Source of the DNA: Nitrosomonas sp.
Lineage (GTDB): Bacteria > Pseudomonadota > Gammaproteobacteria > Burkholderiales > Nitrosomonadaceae
Reading direction: 5' to 3'
Length of the DNA stretch: 64,000 nt
Assembly: GCA_024281675.1 (NCBI GenBank)
Contig: JAMXAG010000001.1
Span: forward strand, 478,575-542,574
In this document: in pieces, positions 1-10,542 of the stretch
Numbering within the stretch: position 1 is the first letter of the stretch
How the letters are laid out: every line of letters starts with the position of its first letter
The notes under the pieces: generated by a model
Databases searched by the model: none
What the model was told of the DNA's origin: nothing
The model's input: the letters and a program-made list of their open reading frames with translations, nothing else
Program-made: the position numbers and the translations under genes

Positions 1-1
1 C

Positions 2-118
2 ATGCTAGCAGCACCAACATTTTCACCAGCGGGTTTATATCTGGCAAAAGTATCTTATCCCAATCAATGGGCATTACCGGATTTCTCTGTAATGCCTGAG
101 ATACTATATAATCAATAA
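2..118 (+). CDS. truA: tRNA pseudouridine synthase A, C-terminal end (partial)
   Basis: The window opens inside a reading frame that ends at TAA 116-118. The 38 visible residues (APTFSPAGLYLAKVSYP then WALPDF) match the conserved C-terminal tail of TruA, which makes pseudouridine at tRNA positions 38-40. The 5' part and the catalytic Asp lie outside the window. trpF begins 8 bp after the stop, and truA-trpF is a common betaproteobacterial arrangement, which supports the call. The family assignment rests on a short tail, so it leans partly on context. Confidence 0.75.
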   Translation: MLAAPTFSPAGLYLAKVSYPNQWALPDFSVMPEILYNQ

Positions 119-126
119 TATTTATT

Positions 127-741
127 ATGTCGGTACGTGTAAAAGTATGCGGGATTACTCGCTGTGAAGATGCTATGTCAGCCGTTAAGGCTGGTGTAGA
201 TGCGATTGGTTTTGTGTTCTGGCCGCAAAGCTCCCGTTATATTAATACTGATTCAGCCTACTCTATTGCTTGTCGGATACCTTCTTTTGTCACTGTTGTC
301 GGTGTTTATGTTGATCCGGATGTGTCTTGGGTTGAGCAAACCATAAAAACGGTTAAATTAAATCTGTTGCAATTTCATGGTAATGAATCGCCTGAGTTTT
401 GTGCACAATTCTCTGTGCCTTATATCAAAGCGATAAGGATTAAAGAAGATACGGATTTGCTACAATATGCACAGCAATATAAGACTGCCAAAGGTCTGCT
501 TGTCGATACGTATACACCCGGCATACCCGGAGGAACTGGGCATACTTTTGATTGGAATCTTATTCCGCAACAATTGCCGTTGCCATTGATACTTTCGGGG
601 GGACTAAACCCGCAGAATGTGTCAAATGCCATTCGGGAAACGCGGCCTTGGGCTGTTGATGTTTCCAGTGGGGTAGAAGTTTCTAAAGGAATTAAAAACG
701 AAGAAAAAATTTTTGCTTTTATGCAAGGGGTTAAGCGATAG
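127..741 (+). CDS. trpF: phosphoribosylanthranilate isomerase
   Basis: Converts N-(5-phosphoribosyl)anthranilate to CdRP in cytosolic tryptophan synthesis. The 204-residue TIM barrel has the usual family length. The N-terminal KVCGITR motif carries the catalytic Cys, [17 protein letters not shown] carries the second catalytic Asp region and the phosphate loop, and [10 protein letters not shown] is the C-terminal phosphate-binding segment. The stop TAG overlaps the GTG start of trpB by one base (TAGTG), so the two are probably translationally coupled. It is the first gene of a trpF-trpB-trpA-accD-folC run on the plus strand. Confidence 0.96.
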   Translation: MSVRVKVCGITRCEDAMSAVKAGVDAIGFVFWPQSSRYINTDSAYSIACRIPSFVTVVGVYVDPDVSWVEQTIKTVKLNLLQFHGNESPEFCAQFSVPYIKAIRIKEDTDLLQYAQQYKTAKGLLVDTYTPGIPGGTGHTFDWNLIPQQLPLPLILSGGLNPQNVSNAIRETRPWAVDVSSGVEVSKGIKNEEKIFAFMQGVKR

Positions 742-1940
742 TGAATACTTATGATCTTCCTGGTCGGGACGGCCATTTTGGTCCCTATGGTGGAATTTTT
801 GTGGCTGAAACATTGATTTCAGCGCTGGAAGATTTGCGCCAGAAATATGAATACTATCGCACCGATCCTGAATTTCAGGCCGAGTTTGCTTATGAATTAA
901 AACATTATGTTGGCAGGCCAAGCCCGATTTATCACGCGAAAAGATGGTCAGAGCATTTAGGTGGCGCCCAAATTCTATTGAAACGGGAAGATTTAAACCA
1001 TACCGGAGCGCATAAAATCAATAATACTATTGGTCAGGCTCTGTTAGCACGGCGTTTAGGTAAAAAAAGGGTAATTGCGGAAACGGGAGCAGGTCAGCAT
1101 GGTGTGGCGAGCGCTACTGTGGCCGCACGATATGGCATGGAATGTGTCGTATATATGGGATCTGAGGACGTGAAACGGCAAGCAACCAATGTGTATCGTA
1201 TGAAACTTCTGGGTGCTACGGTCGTACCTGTTGAGTCTGGATCTCGCACATTGAAAGATGCACTGAACGAGGCGATGCGAGACTGGGTGACTAATGTTGA
1301 AAATACCTTTTATATCATTGGTACAGTAGCCGGACCCCATCCTTATCCGATGATGGTAAGGGATTTTCAGGCGATTATAGGTATGGAAGCTAAGACACAA
1401 ATGCAAGAGTTTTTCGGTCGTCAACCCGATGCTCTGATTGCCTGTGTTGGTGGTGGATCTAATGCGATTGGTTTGTTTTATCCTTATATTGATGATAGCG
1501 GTGTCCGCTTGATTGGCGTTGAAGCCGCAGGTAAAGGTATTGAGACCCAACAACACGCTGCTACTTTGTCTACAGGGAGACCTGGTGTATTGCATGGGAA
1601 CCGCACTTATCTTATTCAGGATGAGAACGGTCAAATTGTCGAAACACATTCAATATCGGCTGGATTGGATTATCCTGGTGTTGGGCCGGAGCATGCTTGG
1701 CTTAAAGATTGCGGAAGAGCAGAATATGTTGCAATTACTGATAATGAAGCATTGCAGGCTTTCCATGATTTATGCCGATATGAAGGCATTATGCCTGCAT
1801 TAGAATCAAGCCATGCATTGGCTTATGCAGCTAAATATGCACCAACTCTACCTAAGGACAGATTATTGTTGGTGAATTTATCTGGGCGTGGTGATAAAGA
1901 CATGGCAACCGTGGCACAAATGTCCGGTTTGTCGCTTTAG
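741..1940 (+). CDS. trpB: tryptophan synthase beta chain
   Basis: PLP-dependent subunit that condenses indole with L-serine to give tryptophan; it works as an alpha2-beta2 complex with TrpA. The protein has 399 residues, normal for the family. HTGAHKINN carries the Schiff-base lysine, ETGAGQHG contains the catalytic Glu region, and GGGSNAIG is the PLP phosphate-binding loop. The start is GTG, overlapping the trpF stop by one base. No other plausible start lies nearby, and the sequence [18 protein letters not shown] aligns with the usual N-terminus. trpA follows after 13 bp. Confidence 0.97.
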   Translation: MNTYDLPGRDGHFGPYGGIFVAETLISALEDLRQKYEYYRTDPEFQAEFAYELKHYVGRPSPIYHAKRWSEHLGGAQILLKREDLNHTGAHKINNTIGQALLARRLGKKRVIAETGAGQHGVASATVAARYGMECVVYMGSEDVKRQATNVYRMKLLGATVVPVESGSRTLKDALNEAMRDWVTNVENTFYIIGTVAGPHPYPMMVRDFQAIIGMEAKTQMQEFFGRQPDALIACVGGGSNAIGLFYPYIDDSGVRLIGVEAAGKGIETQQHAATLSTGRPGVLHGNRTYLIQDENGQIVETHSISAGLDYPGVGPEHAWLKDCGRAEYVAITDNEALQAFHDLCRYEGIMPALESSHALAYAAKYAPTLPKDRLLLVNLSGRGDKDMATVAQMSGLSL

Positions 1941-1953
1941 GTTTTATAAGATT

Positions 1954-2754
1954 ATGAATCGAATTGCTCAAACATTTGCAAATCTGAAGAAGCAAAATCG
2001 CAAGGCACTTATTCCATTTATCACTGCGGGCGATCCATATCCAGAAGTGACCGTCCAACTGATGCATCAATTGGTGCAATCGGGTGCTGATATCATTGAA
2101 CTGGGGGTCCCTTTTTCCGATCCTATGGCAGATGGTCCAACAATACAAAGATCAACCGAGCGTGCTTTGAAACATCAAGTTAGCCTTAATAAGGTGCTAG
2201 ATCTTGTTGGGGAATTTAGAAAAATAGATGTTAATACACCAGTTGTTTTGATGGGTTACGCCAATCCAGTCGAAGCATTGGGGTACGAGGCTTTTGCAAG
2301 CAAAGCAAAAAAATGCGGTGTTGATGGAATATTGATTGTGGACTATCCTCCGGAAGAGTCAGGAGAGTGGGTAGAATGCCTTAATGAATATGGCATCGAC
2401 GCCATTTTCTTGTTATCTCCAACTACACCGAAATCGCGGATTGAGCATGTGGCTAAACTCGCCAAGGGCTATGTATATTATGTTTCATTAAAAGGGGTGA
2501 CCGGTGCATCGCATCTCGATCTTGAAAATGTAAACATGATGTTGAAAGAGTTACGCCAACATATTGCGATTCCTATTGGTGTTGGGTTTGGTATACGCGA
2601 TGGTGCTACGGCTCGGGTTGTAGCTAACTTGGCTGATGCGGTGGTGATAGGGAGTCGAATTATTGAAGAAATTGAGCATGCGAAGCAAGACGACTTATTA
2701 GCAAAAGTAGGGTTACTACTGACGAGTTTTCGTAAGGCAATGGACGAACATTAA
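1954..2754 (+). CDS. trpA: tryptophan synthase alpha chain
   Basis: Cleaves indole-3-glycerol phosphate to indole, which is channelled to TrpB. From ATG 1954 the product is 266 residues and begins MNRIAQTF. The frame stays open upstream into the end of trpB, but those residues do not look like TrpA, so the internal ATG was chosen. Visible motifs are the catalytic Glu/Asp region (IELGVPFSDPMADGP) and the phosphate-binding GVGFGIRDG loop near the C-terminus. Third gene of the trp cluster. Confidence 0.96.
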   Translation: MNRIAQTFANLKKQNRKALIPFITAGDPYPEVTVQLMHQLVQSGADIIELGVPFSDPMADGPTIQRSTERALKHQVSLNKVLDLVGEFRKIDVNTPVVLMGYANPVEALGYEAFASKAKKCGVDGILIVDYPPEESGEWVECLNEYGIDAIFLLSPTTPKSRIEHVAKLAKGYVYYVSLKGVTGASHLDLENVNMMLKELRQHIAIPIGVGFGIRDGATARVVANLADAVVIGSRIIEEIEHAKQDDLLAKVGLLLTSFRKAMDEH

Positions 2755-2790
2755 CAGAATGATGAACGAATTTTTCCGCATAACATACGT

Positions 2791-3660
2791 ATGAGTTGGT
2801 TTCAAAAAATAATTCCACCTAAAATCAAGAAAAAGGGAACCGGTGAAAAGAAAATTGTACCGGAAGGTTTGTGGAGCAAATGTAAAAATTGTGAGGCCGT
2901 ACTTTACTATTCGGATCTTGCAAAGAATCTGAACGTTTGTCCGAGGTGCGGTTACCATAATCGTATTTCTGCGCGTAACCGAATTGATTGGTTATTGGAT
3001 CCTGATCATCGTATAGAAATCGGTGCTGAAGTAATTGCCATTGATGCGCTGAAGTTTAAAGATAGCAAGCGGTATGTTGATCGTTTAACGCAAGCGAAAG
3101 AAAGTACTGAAGAGAATGATTCCTTGGTGGTCATGCAAGGAAAAATTAAAGATCTTCCGATTGTTGTGGCTGTGTTTGAATTTGGTTTTATGGGCGGATC
3201 GATGGGCTCAGTGGTGGGCGAGCGCTTTGTTAGAGGTATACAAGCGTGTATTGATCAGCATATGCCTTTTGTATGTTTTAGTGCCAGCGGCGGTGCTCGT
3301 ATGCAGGAGGGTTTATTTTCATTGATGCAGATGGCAAAAACATCTGCAGCGTTAACGCGCTTAAGTCATCGTAAGTTGCCTTTTATCTCTGTTCTGACAG
3401 ATCCTACTATGGGCGGTGTTTCAGCTAGTTTTGCTTTCATCGGCGATATCGTGATAGCTGAGCCTGGTGCATTGATCGGTTTTGCAGGGCCGCGCGTAAT
3501 CGAGCAAACAGTTCGTCAGACGCTTCCAGAAGGTTTTCAGCGCTCAGAATTTTTATTGGAACACGGTGCAATTGATATGATTGTTGATCGCCGGCAAATG
3601 CGCGAGAAGATCGCCAATTTATGTATACAATTGATGTGCTGGTCGGATCCTGTGAACTAA
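2791..3660 (+). CDS. accD: acetyl-CoA carboxylase carboxyltransferase subunit beta
   Basis: Carboxyltransferase beta subunit of acetyl-CoA carboxylase, which makes malonyl-CoA for fatty acid synthesis. The 289-residue protein starts [15 protein letters not shown], typical of AccD. It has the four-Cys zinc ribbon (CKNC ... CPRCG, about residues 30-52) followed by the crotonase-like carboxylase core with [11 protein letters not shown] and the GGVSASFA oxyanion segment. trpA lies 36 bp upstream and folC follows, the classical trpFBA-accD-folC order of many proteobacteria. accA is not in the window. Confidence 0.97.
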   Translation: MSWFQKIIPPKIKKKGTGEKKIVPEGLWSKCKNCEAVLYYSDLAKNLNVCPRCGYHNRISARNRIDWLLDPDHRIEIGAEVIAIDALKFKDSKRYVDRLTQAKESTEENDSLVVMQGKIKDLPIVVAVFEFGFMGGSMGSVVGERFVRGIQACIDQHMPFVCFSASGGARMQEGLFSLMQMAKTSAALTRLSHRKLPFISVLTDPTMGGVSASFAFIGDIVIAEPGALIGFAGPRVIEQTVRQTLPEGFQRSEFLLEHGAIDMIVDRRQMREKIANLCIQLMCWSDPVN

Positions 3661-3694
3661 CTTAATGTTTTTTAGCGATTATAATCTGTATTGA

Positions 3695-4999
3695 TTGGCC
3701 AGGAGTTCAGACATCCATTCTTCATTACGCTCATTGTCTGATTGGTTAGCCTATCTTGAGGCTATTCATCCAAAAATGATTGATATGGGTTTGGAGCGGG
3801 TTAGTCGCGTTAAGGAACAACTCAGTTTAAATCCTAAATTCCCTCTCATTATCGTCGCCGGTACAAACGGTAAAGGCTCAGTATGCGTCATACTTGAGGC
3901 TATCCTAACGAGAGCGGGTTATCGCGTAGGATGCTATACTTCGCCCCATTTGTTGCGGTATAACGAACGAATGCGCATCAACAAAGTAGAAGTTGATGAT
4001 GAAAGCTTATGTCGAGTATTTGGGCGAATCAATGAAGCTAGAGAAGCCTGTCAAGCATCGCTGACCTTTTTTGAATTTGGTACCCTAGCGGCAATGGATT
4101 GGTTTATTCGATCCGAGGTAGAGGTAGCAATTTTAGAGATTGGATTAGGTGGTCGCTTGGATGCAGTTAATGTATTTTCTCCAGATTGTTCTATTGTAAC
4201 GAGTATCGATTTTGATCATATGGAGTATCTCGGTAATAGCCGTGAAAAAATAGGCTGTGAAAAGGTCGCTATCTTTAGAAACGGAAAACCTGCGATTTGC
4301 GCTGAGACCGATTTGCCAAGTGCGGTATGGCAACAAATCAACCAAATCGATCCTGATTTGTTGTTGCTGAATAAACAATTCGGTTATGTTGATAAGTCGT
4401 CGCAATGGGATTATTGGGGGCCAAAAGATTGTCGGTATTCTCTTCCTTTTCCTGCACTCCGGGGTCAGAAGCAATTACAAAATGCTAGTACTTGCTTAGC
4501 TGCCTTGGATACACTTCAGACCCAATTGCCGGTGACGATGCAAAATATTCGTGATGGATTGAATGAGGCTGTCATACCGGGAAGATTTCAAGTCATATCT
4601 ACACATCCGATGATTATTCTCGATGTGGCGCATAATCCAGCTGCGGCTGAAGTGCTATCGGATAACTTGGCAGCAACTAGACCGACTGGAAAAACTTATG
4701 CGGTTTTTGCTATGCTTGCAGATAAAGATATATCGGGTGTCGTTTCACACATAAAACAGCAGGTTGATGTCTGGCTGGTTTCATCCGTTCATTCCGAACG
4801 TGCAGCAACGACGGATTATATTTGTAGCCGGCTATATGATGCCGGTATTAGCACTGACAAAAATGTTGTCTTGTCATTTTTAAATGTGATTGATGCGTTC
4901 GTTTTTGCCTGTGGACGGGCGACTAAAAATGATAGAATTTGTGTGTTTGGATCCTTCTATACGGTGGGTGATGTACTGAGGCACTGGAAGACGCTTTGA
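3695..4999 (+). CDS. folC: bifunctional folylpolyglutamate synthase / dihydrofolate synthase
   Basis: Mur-ligase-like enzyme that adds glutamate to dihydropteroate and folates using ATP. The 434 residues match the family size. The P-loop AGTNGKGSVC is near residue 56, SPHLLRYNERMRIN is the Mur-type substrate region, EIGLGGRLDAVN follows, and LDVAHNPAA is the C-terminal nucleotide-site motif. The start is uncertain: TTG 3695 gives MARSSDIHSSLRSLSDWL, but an AGGAG lies just inside this start, so a slightly later non-ATG start is possible. Confidence 0.93.
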   Translation: MARSSDIHSSLRSLSDWLAYLEAIHPKMIDMGLERVSRVKEQLSLNPKFPLIIVAGTNGKGSVCVILEAILTRAGYRVGCYTSPHLLRYNERMRINKVEVDDESLCRVFGRINEAREACQASLTFFEFGTLAAMDWFIRSEVEVAILEIGLGGRLDAVNVFSPDCSIVTSIDFDHMEYLGNSREKIGCEKVAIFRNGKPAICAETDLPSAVWQQINQIDPDLLLLNKQFGYVDKSSQWDYWGPKDCRYSLPFPALRGQKQLQNASTCLAALDTLQTQLPVTMQNIRDGLNEAVIPGRFQVISTHPMIILDVAHNPAAAEVLSDNLAATRPTGKTYAVFAMLADKDISGVVSHIKQQVDVWLVSSVHSERAATTDYICSRLYDAGISTDKNVVLSFLNVIDAFVFACGRATKNDRICVFGSFYTVGDVLRHWKTL

Positions 5000-5022
5000 A
5001 AGATATTTTCATTGGATTATAA

Positions 5023-5763
5023 ATGAACAAAAATATTAGTGAAGAAGAGTTATTGCTGCGAAAACGCGCAAGAAGGCGACTGGTTGGGGCGATTGTTTTG
5101 GTGATAGTTTCGATCATCGTGCTGCCGGCTATTTTTGATGAGCCCAAAATAGGTAATGGACAGCAGGAAGTCGTTATTAATTTGCCTGATGCAGAGAGGG
5201 ATAACAGCAATGTTCAAATTCATTTGCCTAAACAACCTGTTTCATCGAGTGATCTGACTCAAAAAGCAAATCAGCTTCCTGATTCAATTCCTACTCATGA
5301 TCCGAGCAAAGAGAATACTTCATTCGTAGACGATTTTGAAGCAATTCATGACGAGCAAAAACGTCTTCCTATACCTGGTATCAAGCCAAAAATAGATGCT
5401 AAGCGTGTAACGGTTGTAATGGAAGCAAAGTCTTCGGCAGCCTCCACAATCCATATTTCAAATAGCGCGGCAAATCACTCAAATACTACTGCCAATACTA
5501 CTGGCGATGTCATTGGTACGACTGAAATTCCTAAAGGGGGTGTAGTGATACAGTTGGGGGCTTTTTCTGATCAATCAAAAGCTAAACAGCAATTAGAAAA
5601 TTTGATTATGAGTGGTTTCCGAGCTTACACAGAGGTTGTTAAAACCAGTAGCGGCGAAGTGACTCGCGTACGGATTGGACCGTTAGCTTCAAGAAGTGTT
5701 GCTGAGAATGAATTAAAGAAACTGAACAAATTGGGTTTTGATGGTGTGATCACTTCCAAATAA
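5023..5763 (+). CDS. dedD: SPOR domain protein, DedD-like
   Basis: 246 residues. A basic cytoplasmic tail (KRARRR) is followed by one membrane helix at about residues 21-38 (VGAIVLVIVSIIVLPAIF), a long polar Ser/Thr/Asn-rich periplasmic linker, and a C-terminal SPOR domain from about residue 170 (VIQLGAFSDQSKAKQQLENL to the LNKLGFDGVI end). SPOR domains bind denuded septal peptidoglycan, and DedD takes part in cell constriction. It sits between folC and cvpA, the same position as dedD in E. coli. The start is ATG 5023. Confidence 0.9.
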   Translation: MNKNISEEELLLRKRARRRLVGAIVLVIVSIIVLPAIFDEPKIGNGQQEVVINLPDAERDNSNVQIHLPKQPVSSSDLTQKANQLPDSIPTHDPSKENTSFVDDFEAIHDEQKRLPIPGIKPKIDAKRVTVVMEAKSSAASTIHISNSAANHSNTTANTTGDVIGTTEIPKGGVVIQLGAFSDQSKAKQQLENLIMSGFRAYTEVVKTSSGEVTRVRIGPLASRSVAENELKKLNKLGFDGVITSK

Positions 5764-5838
5764 TGAAGTGATTATTGGCATTTAAGCATTTGTTGTTAGA
5801 AACATAGGATTTTGATATACGAGAACGATTTCTTGGCA

Positions 5839-6345
5839 ATGACTGTTTTTGACTATGTTGTTTGCGTTATTTTTTTTGTATCGGTTATTTTAGGCATCAC
5901 CCGAGGATTCGTTCGTGAGGTGCTGTCAATTGCCGGCTGGGTTGCGGCATTTGTTGTAGCAGGTGCGTATACATCCTATTTTGTACAGTTTCTTCCAGAT
6001 GCTGTAGTAGGTGAGACATTGCGGTTTTTAGTTACTTTTGTGCTGGTATTTCTCACGGTATTAGTGAATACTGCATTACTTACGATGTTACTGACTGCTT
6101 TGATCAAAAATATCGGATTGGGATTTATTGATCGACTATTCGGTTCTCTGTTTGGTTTTTTAAGGGCATTGATTATCGTGACTGTCATTGTGATCATAGC
6201 TGGATTGACAAAGATTCCGACTCAATCGTTTTGGCAACAGGCCTATTTCAGTATGCCATTAGAAATGGTGGCAAGTCGGGTTGTGACTTGGTTGCCAGAA
6301 GATCTAGCAAAACATATTAATTTCGATAGAAAAGAGAGTTATTGA
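5839..6345 (+). CDS. cvpA: CvpA family inner-membrane protein
   Basis: 168 residues from ATG 5839 (MTVFDYVVCVIFFVSVILG). The frame is open a few codons further upstream from TTG 5812, but the family normally begins at MTxFD. Four hydrophobic membrane segments are visible at about residues 5-20, 30-50, 65-90 and 105-125. CvpA is needed for colicin V production and for envelope stress resistance in enterobacteria; its mechanism is not settled. The dedD-cvpA-purF order is conserved in beta- and gammaproteobacteria. Confidence 0.92.
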   Translation: MTVFDYVVCVIFFVSVILGITRGFVREVLSIAGWVAAFVVAGAYTSYFVQFLPDAVVGETLRFLVTFVLVFLTVLVNTALLTMLLTALIKNIGLGFIDRLFGSLFGFLRALIIVTVIVIIAGLTKIPTQSFWQQAYFSMPLEMVASRVVTWLPEDLAKHINFDRKESY

Positions 6346-6427
6346 TTTTTAAAATTTATTTGTACTTTTTTGGTAATTTTGTTTGTTATTGACGAGTGCA
6401 AGTAAGCGAAACGAATGAGGTTTCTTT

Positions 6428-7945
6428 ATGTGCGGAATTTTGGGTGTGGTTGCGCAATCACCTGTTAATCAATTGCTCTATGATGGATTGCTAACACTAC
6501 AGCATCGTGGACAAGATGCGAGTGGTATTGTTACAGCGCAACACAATACCTTTCATATGCATAAAGGTCTTGGTATGGTGCGAGATGTGTTTCGTACCCG
6601 GAATATGCGTGCTCTCGTTGGTAATATGGGAATTGGTCATGTGCGCTATCCGACAGCCGGATCTGCAAGTTCATCAGCCGAAGCGCAACCATTCTATGTC
6701 AACTCGCCATTTGGTGTAGTTTTAGGTCACAATGGAAATCTCACGAATGCGGTGGAGTTGAATGAAGAGTTATTCCGAGCCGATCTGCGTCATGTCAATA
6801 CCAATTCCGATTCTGAAGTGTTACTCAATGTTTTAGCGCATGAATTACAAGCGAGTACGCGTAATTATCAATTGGATCCCGAGACTATTTTTGCTGCTGT
6901 AGCGGGCGTGCATAAACGCTGTCGAGGTGCGTATGCCGTAGTCGCCATGATTGCGGGGTATGGATTATTGGCGTTTCGAGATCCATTTGGTATCAGGCCA
7001 CTGGTTTTTGGCTCGATAGAAAATGAATATGGAACAGAATTTTTGGTATCGTCAGAAAGTGCCGCATTAGATACACTTGGTTTTAAGCTGATTCGAGATG
7101 TTAAGCCGGGAGAGGCAATTTTTATTGATGAAGGCGGCAATTTTTATAGTAAACAATGCGCGATGGAGCATTCTTCGAATCCCTGCATATTCGAATATGT
7201 TTATATGGCGCGCCCCGATTCCGTGATGGATGGTATTTCAGTGTATGAGACACGATTGAATATGGGTGAGCATCTGGCTGAGAAAATTAAGAAATCCATG
7301 CATCATTTGGATATTGATGTAGTGATCCCGATACCGGATTCTAGTCGTCCGAGTGCATTACAGCTGGCTTATCAATTGGGTGTTAACTTTCGCGAAGGGT
7401 TTGTAAAGAATCGTTATGTTGGGCGAACTTTCATCATGCCCGGTCAGCAATTACGCCGCAAATCTGTCAAACAAAAACTTAATGCAATTAGCGTGGAATT
7501 TCGTGGGAAAAATGTTTTGCTGGTTGATGATTCTATTGTGCGCGGTACGACTAGCCGTGAAATTGTGCAGATGGGCAGGGAAGCGGGCGCTAACAAAATC
7601 TATTTTGCTTCTGCGGCGCCACCGGTTAGATTCCCTAATGTGTATGGAATCGATATGCCGACAAGGCAGGAATTGATCGCAACAGACCGCAGTACGGATG
7701 AGATCTGCCAAGAAATTGGTGCCGATTATCTGGTATTTCAGGATTTAGATGCACTTAAATTGGCTGTTTCAAAGGCATTGCCTAAAGTAGATAGATTTGA
7801 AACCTCTTGTTTTGATGGAGTTTATTTAACTAGAGATGTGACTGCGGAATACCTAAAACGGATTGAGTTACAGCGAGCTTGTCCGCCATTAACACGTTCT
7901 CATTCTAATACGCAGCTAGATTTGAGTCTGGTGGTTTCTGATTGA
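6428..7945 (+). CDS. purF: amidophosphoribosyltransferase
   Basis: First committed enzyme of purine synthesis: PRPP plus glutamine gives phosphoribosylamine. The 505 residues match the family. The initiator Met is followed directly by the Ntn-hydrolase nucleophile Cys2 (MCGILGVV). The N-terminal glutaminase domain (to about residue 235) contains [11 protein letters not shown] and GHNGNL; the C-terminal phosphoribosyltransferase domain contains [14 protein letters not shown], the PRPP-binding motif. There are 82 bp between cvpA and purF. Confidence 0.97.
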   Translation: MCGILGVVAQSPVNQLLYDGLLTLQHRGQDASGIVTAQHNTFHMHKGLGMVRDVFRTRNMRALVGNMGIGHVRYPTAGSASSSAEAQPFYVNSPFGVVLGHNGNLTNAVELNEELFRADLRHVNTNSDSEVLLNVLAHELQASTRNYQLDPETIFAAVAGVHKRCRGAYAVVAMIAGYGLLAFRDPFGIRPLVFGSIENEYGTEFLVSSESAALDTLGFKLIRDVKPGEAIFIDEGGNFYSKQCAMEHSSNPCIFEYVYMARPDSVMDGISVYETRLNMGEHLAEKIKKSMHHLDIDVVIPIPDSSRPSALQLAYQLGVNFREGFVKNRYVGRTFIMPGQQLRRKSVKQKLNAISVEFRGKNVLLVDDSIVRGTTSREIVQMGREAGANKIYFASAAPPVRFPNVYGIDMPTRQELIATDRSTDEICQEIGADYLVFQDLDALKLAVSKALPKVDRFETSCFDGVYLTRDVTAEYLKRIELQRACPPLTRSHSNTQLDLSLVVSD

Positions 7946-8049
7946 TTTTCCCAAAATTTCAATGTATCCATAGTAGAGTTATTAATTGATATAGCACGTA
8001 TCACAATCTGATGTCGGGTTTCTAATTATTTATTTGGGGCGCTATCTAT

Positions 8050-9225
8050 ATGTCTGATCATTTGCAACCGGAAACGCTCGCGCTGCATACCGGTATTCAT
8101 CGCAGCCAATTTAACGAACATTCCGAAGCAATGTATCTGACGTCGAGTTACATTTTTGATAGCGCAGCGCAAGCAGCAGCCCGTTTTTCCGGGAGCGAAC
8201 CAGGAAATATTTATTCACGATTTACCAATCCTACTGTGACGGCATTTGAGGAACGCCTTGCTGTGCTTGAAGGAGCAGAGACATGTATTGCCACTTCGTC
8301 GGGTATGTCTGCGATACTTTCATGCGTGATGGGTTTGCTTGCTGCGGGTGATCACATCGTTGCATCCAGGAGCTTGTTCGGTTCTACGGTTAATCTGTTT
8401 AATAATATTCTGAAGAAATTTAACATCGACACCACCTTTGTATCGGCCACTGATGTTTCTTCCTGGCAAGCCGCGATTCAACCGAATACTAAACTTTTTT
8501 TTCTTGAAACTCCTTCCAATCCGTTGACGGAAATATCGGATATTGCCGCATTATCAGCCGTCGCTCGGAAGTCAGGGATTTTGTTGGCTGTCGATAATTG
8601 TTTTTGTACACCTGTGCTACAGAAACCTCTTGAATTGGGCGCCGATATTGTTATCCATTCTGCTACTAAATATCTGGAAGGGCAAGGTAGAGTATTGGGT
8701 GGGGCTGTATTAGGTAAACGAGATTTGTTGATGGATGGTGGTGTTTTTGGTTTTTTGCGCACGGCTGGTCCTACGCTCAGTGCATTTAATGCCTGGGTGA
8801 TCATGAAGGGACTTGAAACGCTCAAAGTACGTATGGAAGCACATTCGGCTCATGCATTGGAAATGGCAAAATGGTTGGAATCTCAACCGAATGTGATGAG
8901 GGTGTTTTATCCAGGATTGGTATCACATGCTCAGCATGAACTTGCAAAGAAACAACAAAAAACAGGTGGCGGCGTTGTTGCTTTTGAAGTAAAAGGTGGA
9001 AAGGAAGCGGCGTGGCGAGTAATTGATTCAACTCAGTTGATTTCGATAACAGCCAATCTGGGAGATACTAAAAGTACGCTAACTCACCCGGCGACCACCA
9101 CGCATGCGAGAATTAGCCAAGATGCTCGTGATGCTGCAGGTATTTCTGATGGGTTGTTGCGGATTGCTGTTGGATTAGAGGCTGTCCAAGACCTGCAGGG
9201 CGATCTCGCGCGTGGTCTCTGCTAG
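8050..9225 (+). CDS. metZ: O-succinylhomoserine sulfhydrylase
   Basis: PLP enzyme of the Cys/Met metabolism family that makes homocysteine from O-succinylhomoserine and sulfide. The 391 residues include SGMSAILSCVMGLL (PLP cradle), ETPSNPL, AVDNCFCTPVLQKPLELGAD and the PLP-lysine motif HSATKYLEGQGR. The last motif, with GQGR in place of the GHSD of cystathionine enzymes, favours MetZ over MetB. purF-metZ adjacency is usual in betaproteobacteria. The 104 bp upstream show no recognisable SAM riboswitch. Convergent with the subtilase gene, with 13 bp between the stops. Confidence 0.93.
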   Translation: MSDHLQPETLALHTGIHRSQFNEHSEAMYLTSSYIFDSAAQAAARFSGSEPGNIYSRFTNPTVTAFEERLAVLEGAETCIATSSGMSAILSCVMGLLAAGDHIVASRSLFGSTVNLFNNILKKFNIDTTFVSATDVSSWQAAIQPNTKLFFLETPSNPLTEISDIAALSAVARKSGILLAVDNCFCTPVLQKPLELGADIVIHSATKYLEGQGRVLGGAVLGKRDLLMDGGVFGFLRTAGPTLSAFNAWVIMKGLETLKVRMEAHSAHALEMAKWLESQPNVMRVFYPGLVSHAQHELAKKQQKTGGGVVAFEVKGGKEAAWRVIDSTQLISITANLGDTKSTLTHPATTTHARISQDARDAAGISDGLLRIAVGLEAVQDLQGDLARGLC

Positions 9226-9238
9226 AGTTGTAAGAACC

Positions 9239-10534
9239 CTAATAGTTATTTTCTGAAAGTACAATCGGGTTTTTCAATTTTCTTTTAAGAAAAACTTTAT
9301 AGAAAGTGGGTTCATTTGCTTTTACTAAAAAATTAAAAATATCCTGGTTAGACAGTTTGCCATTCTTTTGTAACAATAAAGCAGCTAATCCAGAAACATG
9401 GGCGGTAGCAAGCGAGTTTCCGGAAACGAAATCATAAGTGCCATTTGGTAATGTGGTTAAAATTTCATCCCCTGGCGCTGATACTGAAAAAATTAAATTG
9501 TTCTCCAACGTAGAATGTAGCGAGCGATTTTTGATGCTGCGTACTCCGATGACGCCGGATTGCCGTGCCGGAAATCCAGATTTACTATCGTCTTTATCCG
9601 CTTCAGAAGCGATCACAATAATACCTTCTTGAACAGCTTTTTGGATTAATCTAGCTAGAAGTGGGTCATGTGGTCCGGTCAGGCTTAGATTCAGAATGTT
9701 CACTTTCATTTCAATAGCGGTATTGATTGCTAATGCCAACGTAAAGGTATTACAAATCGCATCCATGTTTCCCGGTTTTAATTGCCAGCACGCTTTTAAC
9801 GAGGTAATGCGACTATCGGGAGCAATACCGACGATTCCTTGTCCGTTGTTGGCTTTAGCAGCAATCACTCCTGCTACTGCTGTGCCATGAATATCAGCAG
9901 CTAAATCTGCCGATTTTTGAGTAACAAAATCTTTGCGTACTTGAATCTGGCCTTCTAAGTCAGGATGTTTTGCATCTACACCTGTATCGACAATTGCAAT
10001 TGATATATTTTTTCCAGTAGTTTGATCATGTATTTTGTCGAGATTGATTCCGTGAATATTACTTTGCAGACGGTAATAGGTGTCTGTAAAGTTATTGGCC
10101 ATAATGGTAAAGGTACCCATGCTTTGAACATTACCGATCCGGTTATCTTTACTTAAGGAACTGATGATCTCGTTTATTGAATGATTTTCACTGATCAGAT
10201 AAACGACGCAGTGTTCACCAATCTCCTTAATAGGCCATTGAGAAAGGATTTTTAGTTGATATTCACGTTCGATATCGGAAGCGACGCGTTTGCTCCAGGT
10301 TGAACTGTCGTATTCACCTCTACGGCGATAATATTGTTGAGATATTGATCCTACAGAAATACGATTAATGTGGCTATCAGCATAGGTTACTAAAATAATC
10401 CGATCAGCTTGTTTGTGATCAAATAGCTGAGGATCAATGAGTAACTTTTCGTCAGCGCTTAGCGCGGCAGAAGAAAACAATGATACTATCAAGCAAAACA
10501 AGCAAATTGACAGTGCGCGGCTGGTAAGTATCAT
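9239..10534 (-). CDS. S8 family (subtilisin-like) serine peptidase, secreted
   Basis: 431 residues. An N-terminal signal peptide (hydrophobic core about 6-22, ending SAALSADE) is followed by a propeptide-like region to about residue 160 and then the S8 catalytic domain. The triad is Asp183 in IAIVDTGVD, His216 in DIHGTAVAGV and Ser374 in SGNSLATAHV; the usual GTS around the serine is GNS here. It is the third gene of a minus-strand operon behind an ECF sigma factor and its anti-sigma factor. The SD AGGAG overlaps the anti-sigma stop, and 8 bp separate stop from start. This suggests that the protease belongs to the sigma factor's own circuit, either as its output or as part of signal sensing (inference). 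Confidence 0.9.
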   Translation of the reverse strand: MILTSRALSICLFCLIVSLFSSAALSADEKLLIDPQLFDHKQADRIILVTYADSHINRISVGSISQQYYRRRGEYDSSTWSKRVASDIEREYQLKILSQWPIKEIGEHCVVYLISENHSINEIISSLSKDNRIGNVQSMGTFTIMANNFTDTYYRLQSNIHGINLDKIHDQTTGKNISIAIVDTGVDAKHPDLEGQIQVRKDFVTQKSADLAADIHGTAVAGVIAAKANNGQGIVGIAPDSRITSLKACWQLKPGNMDAICNTFTLALAINTAIEMKVNILNLSLTGPHDPLLARLIQKAVQEGIIVIASEADKDDSKSGFPARQSGVIGVRSIKNRSLHSTLENNLIFSVSAPGDEILTTLPNGTYDFVSGNSLATAHVSGLAALLLQKNGKLSNQDIFNFLVKANEPTFYKVFLKRKLKNPIVLSENNY

Positions 10535-10542
10535 ACGATCTC

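Noticed and set aside
1056-1649. Long minus-strand open frame inside trpB
   Set aside because: It is wholly antisense to trpB, has no family resemblance and follows codon shadow effects.
7946-8049. SAM riboswitch ahead of metZ
   Set aside because: No paired stems of a SAM-I or SAM-II aptamer could be found in the 104-bp leader.
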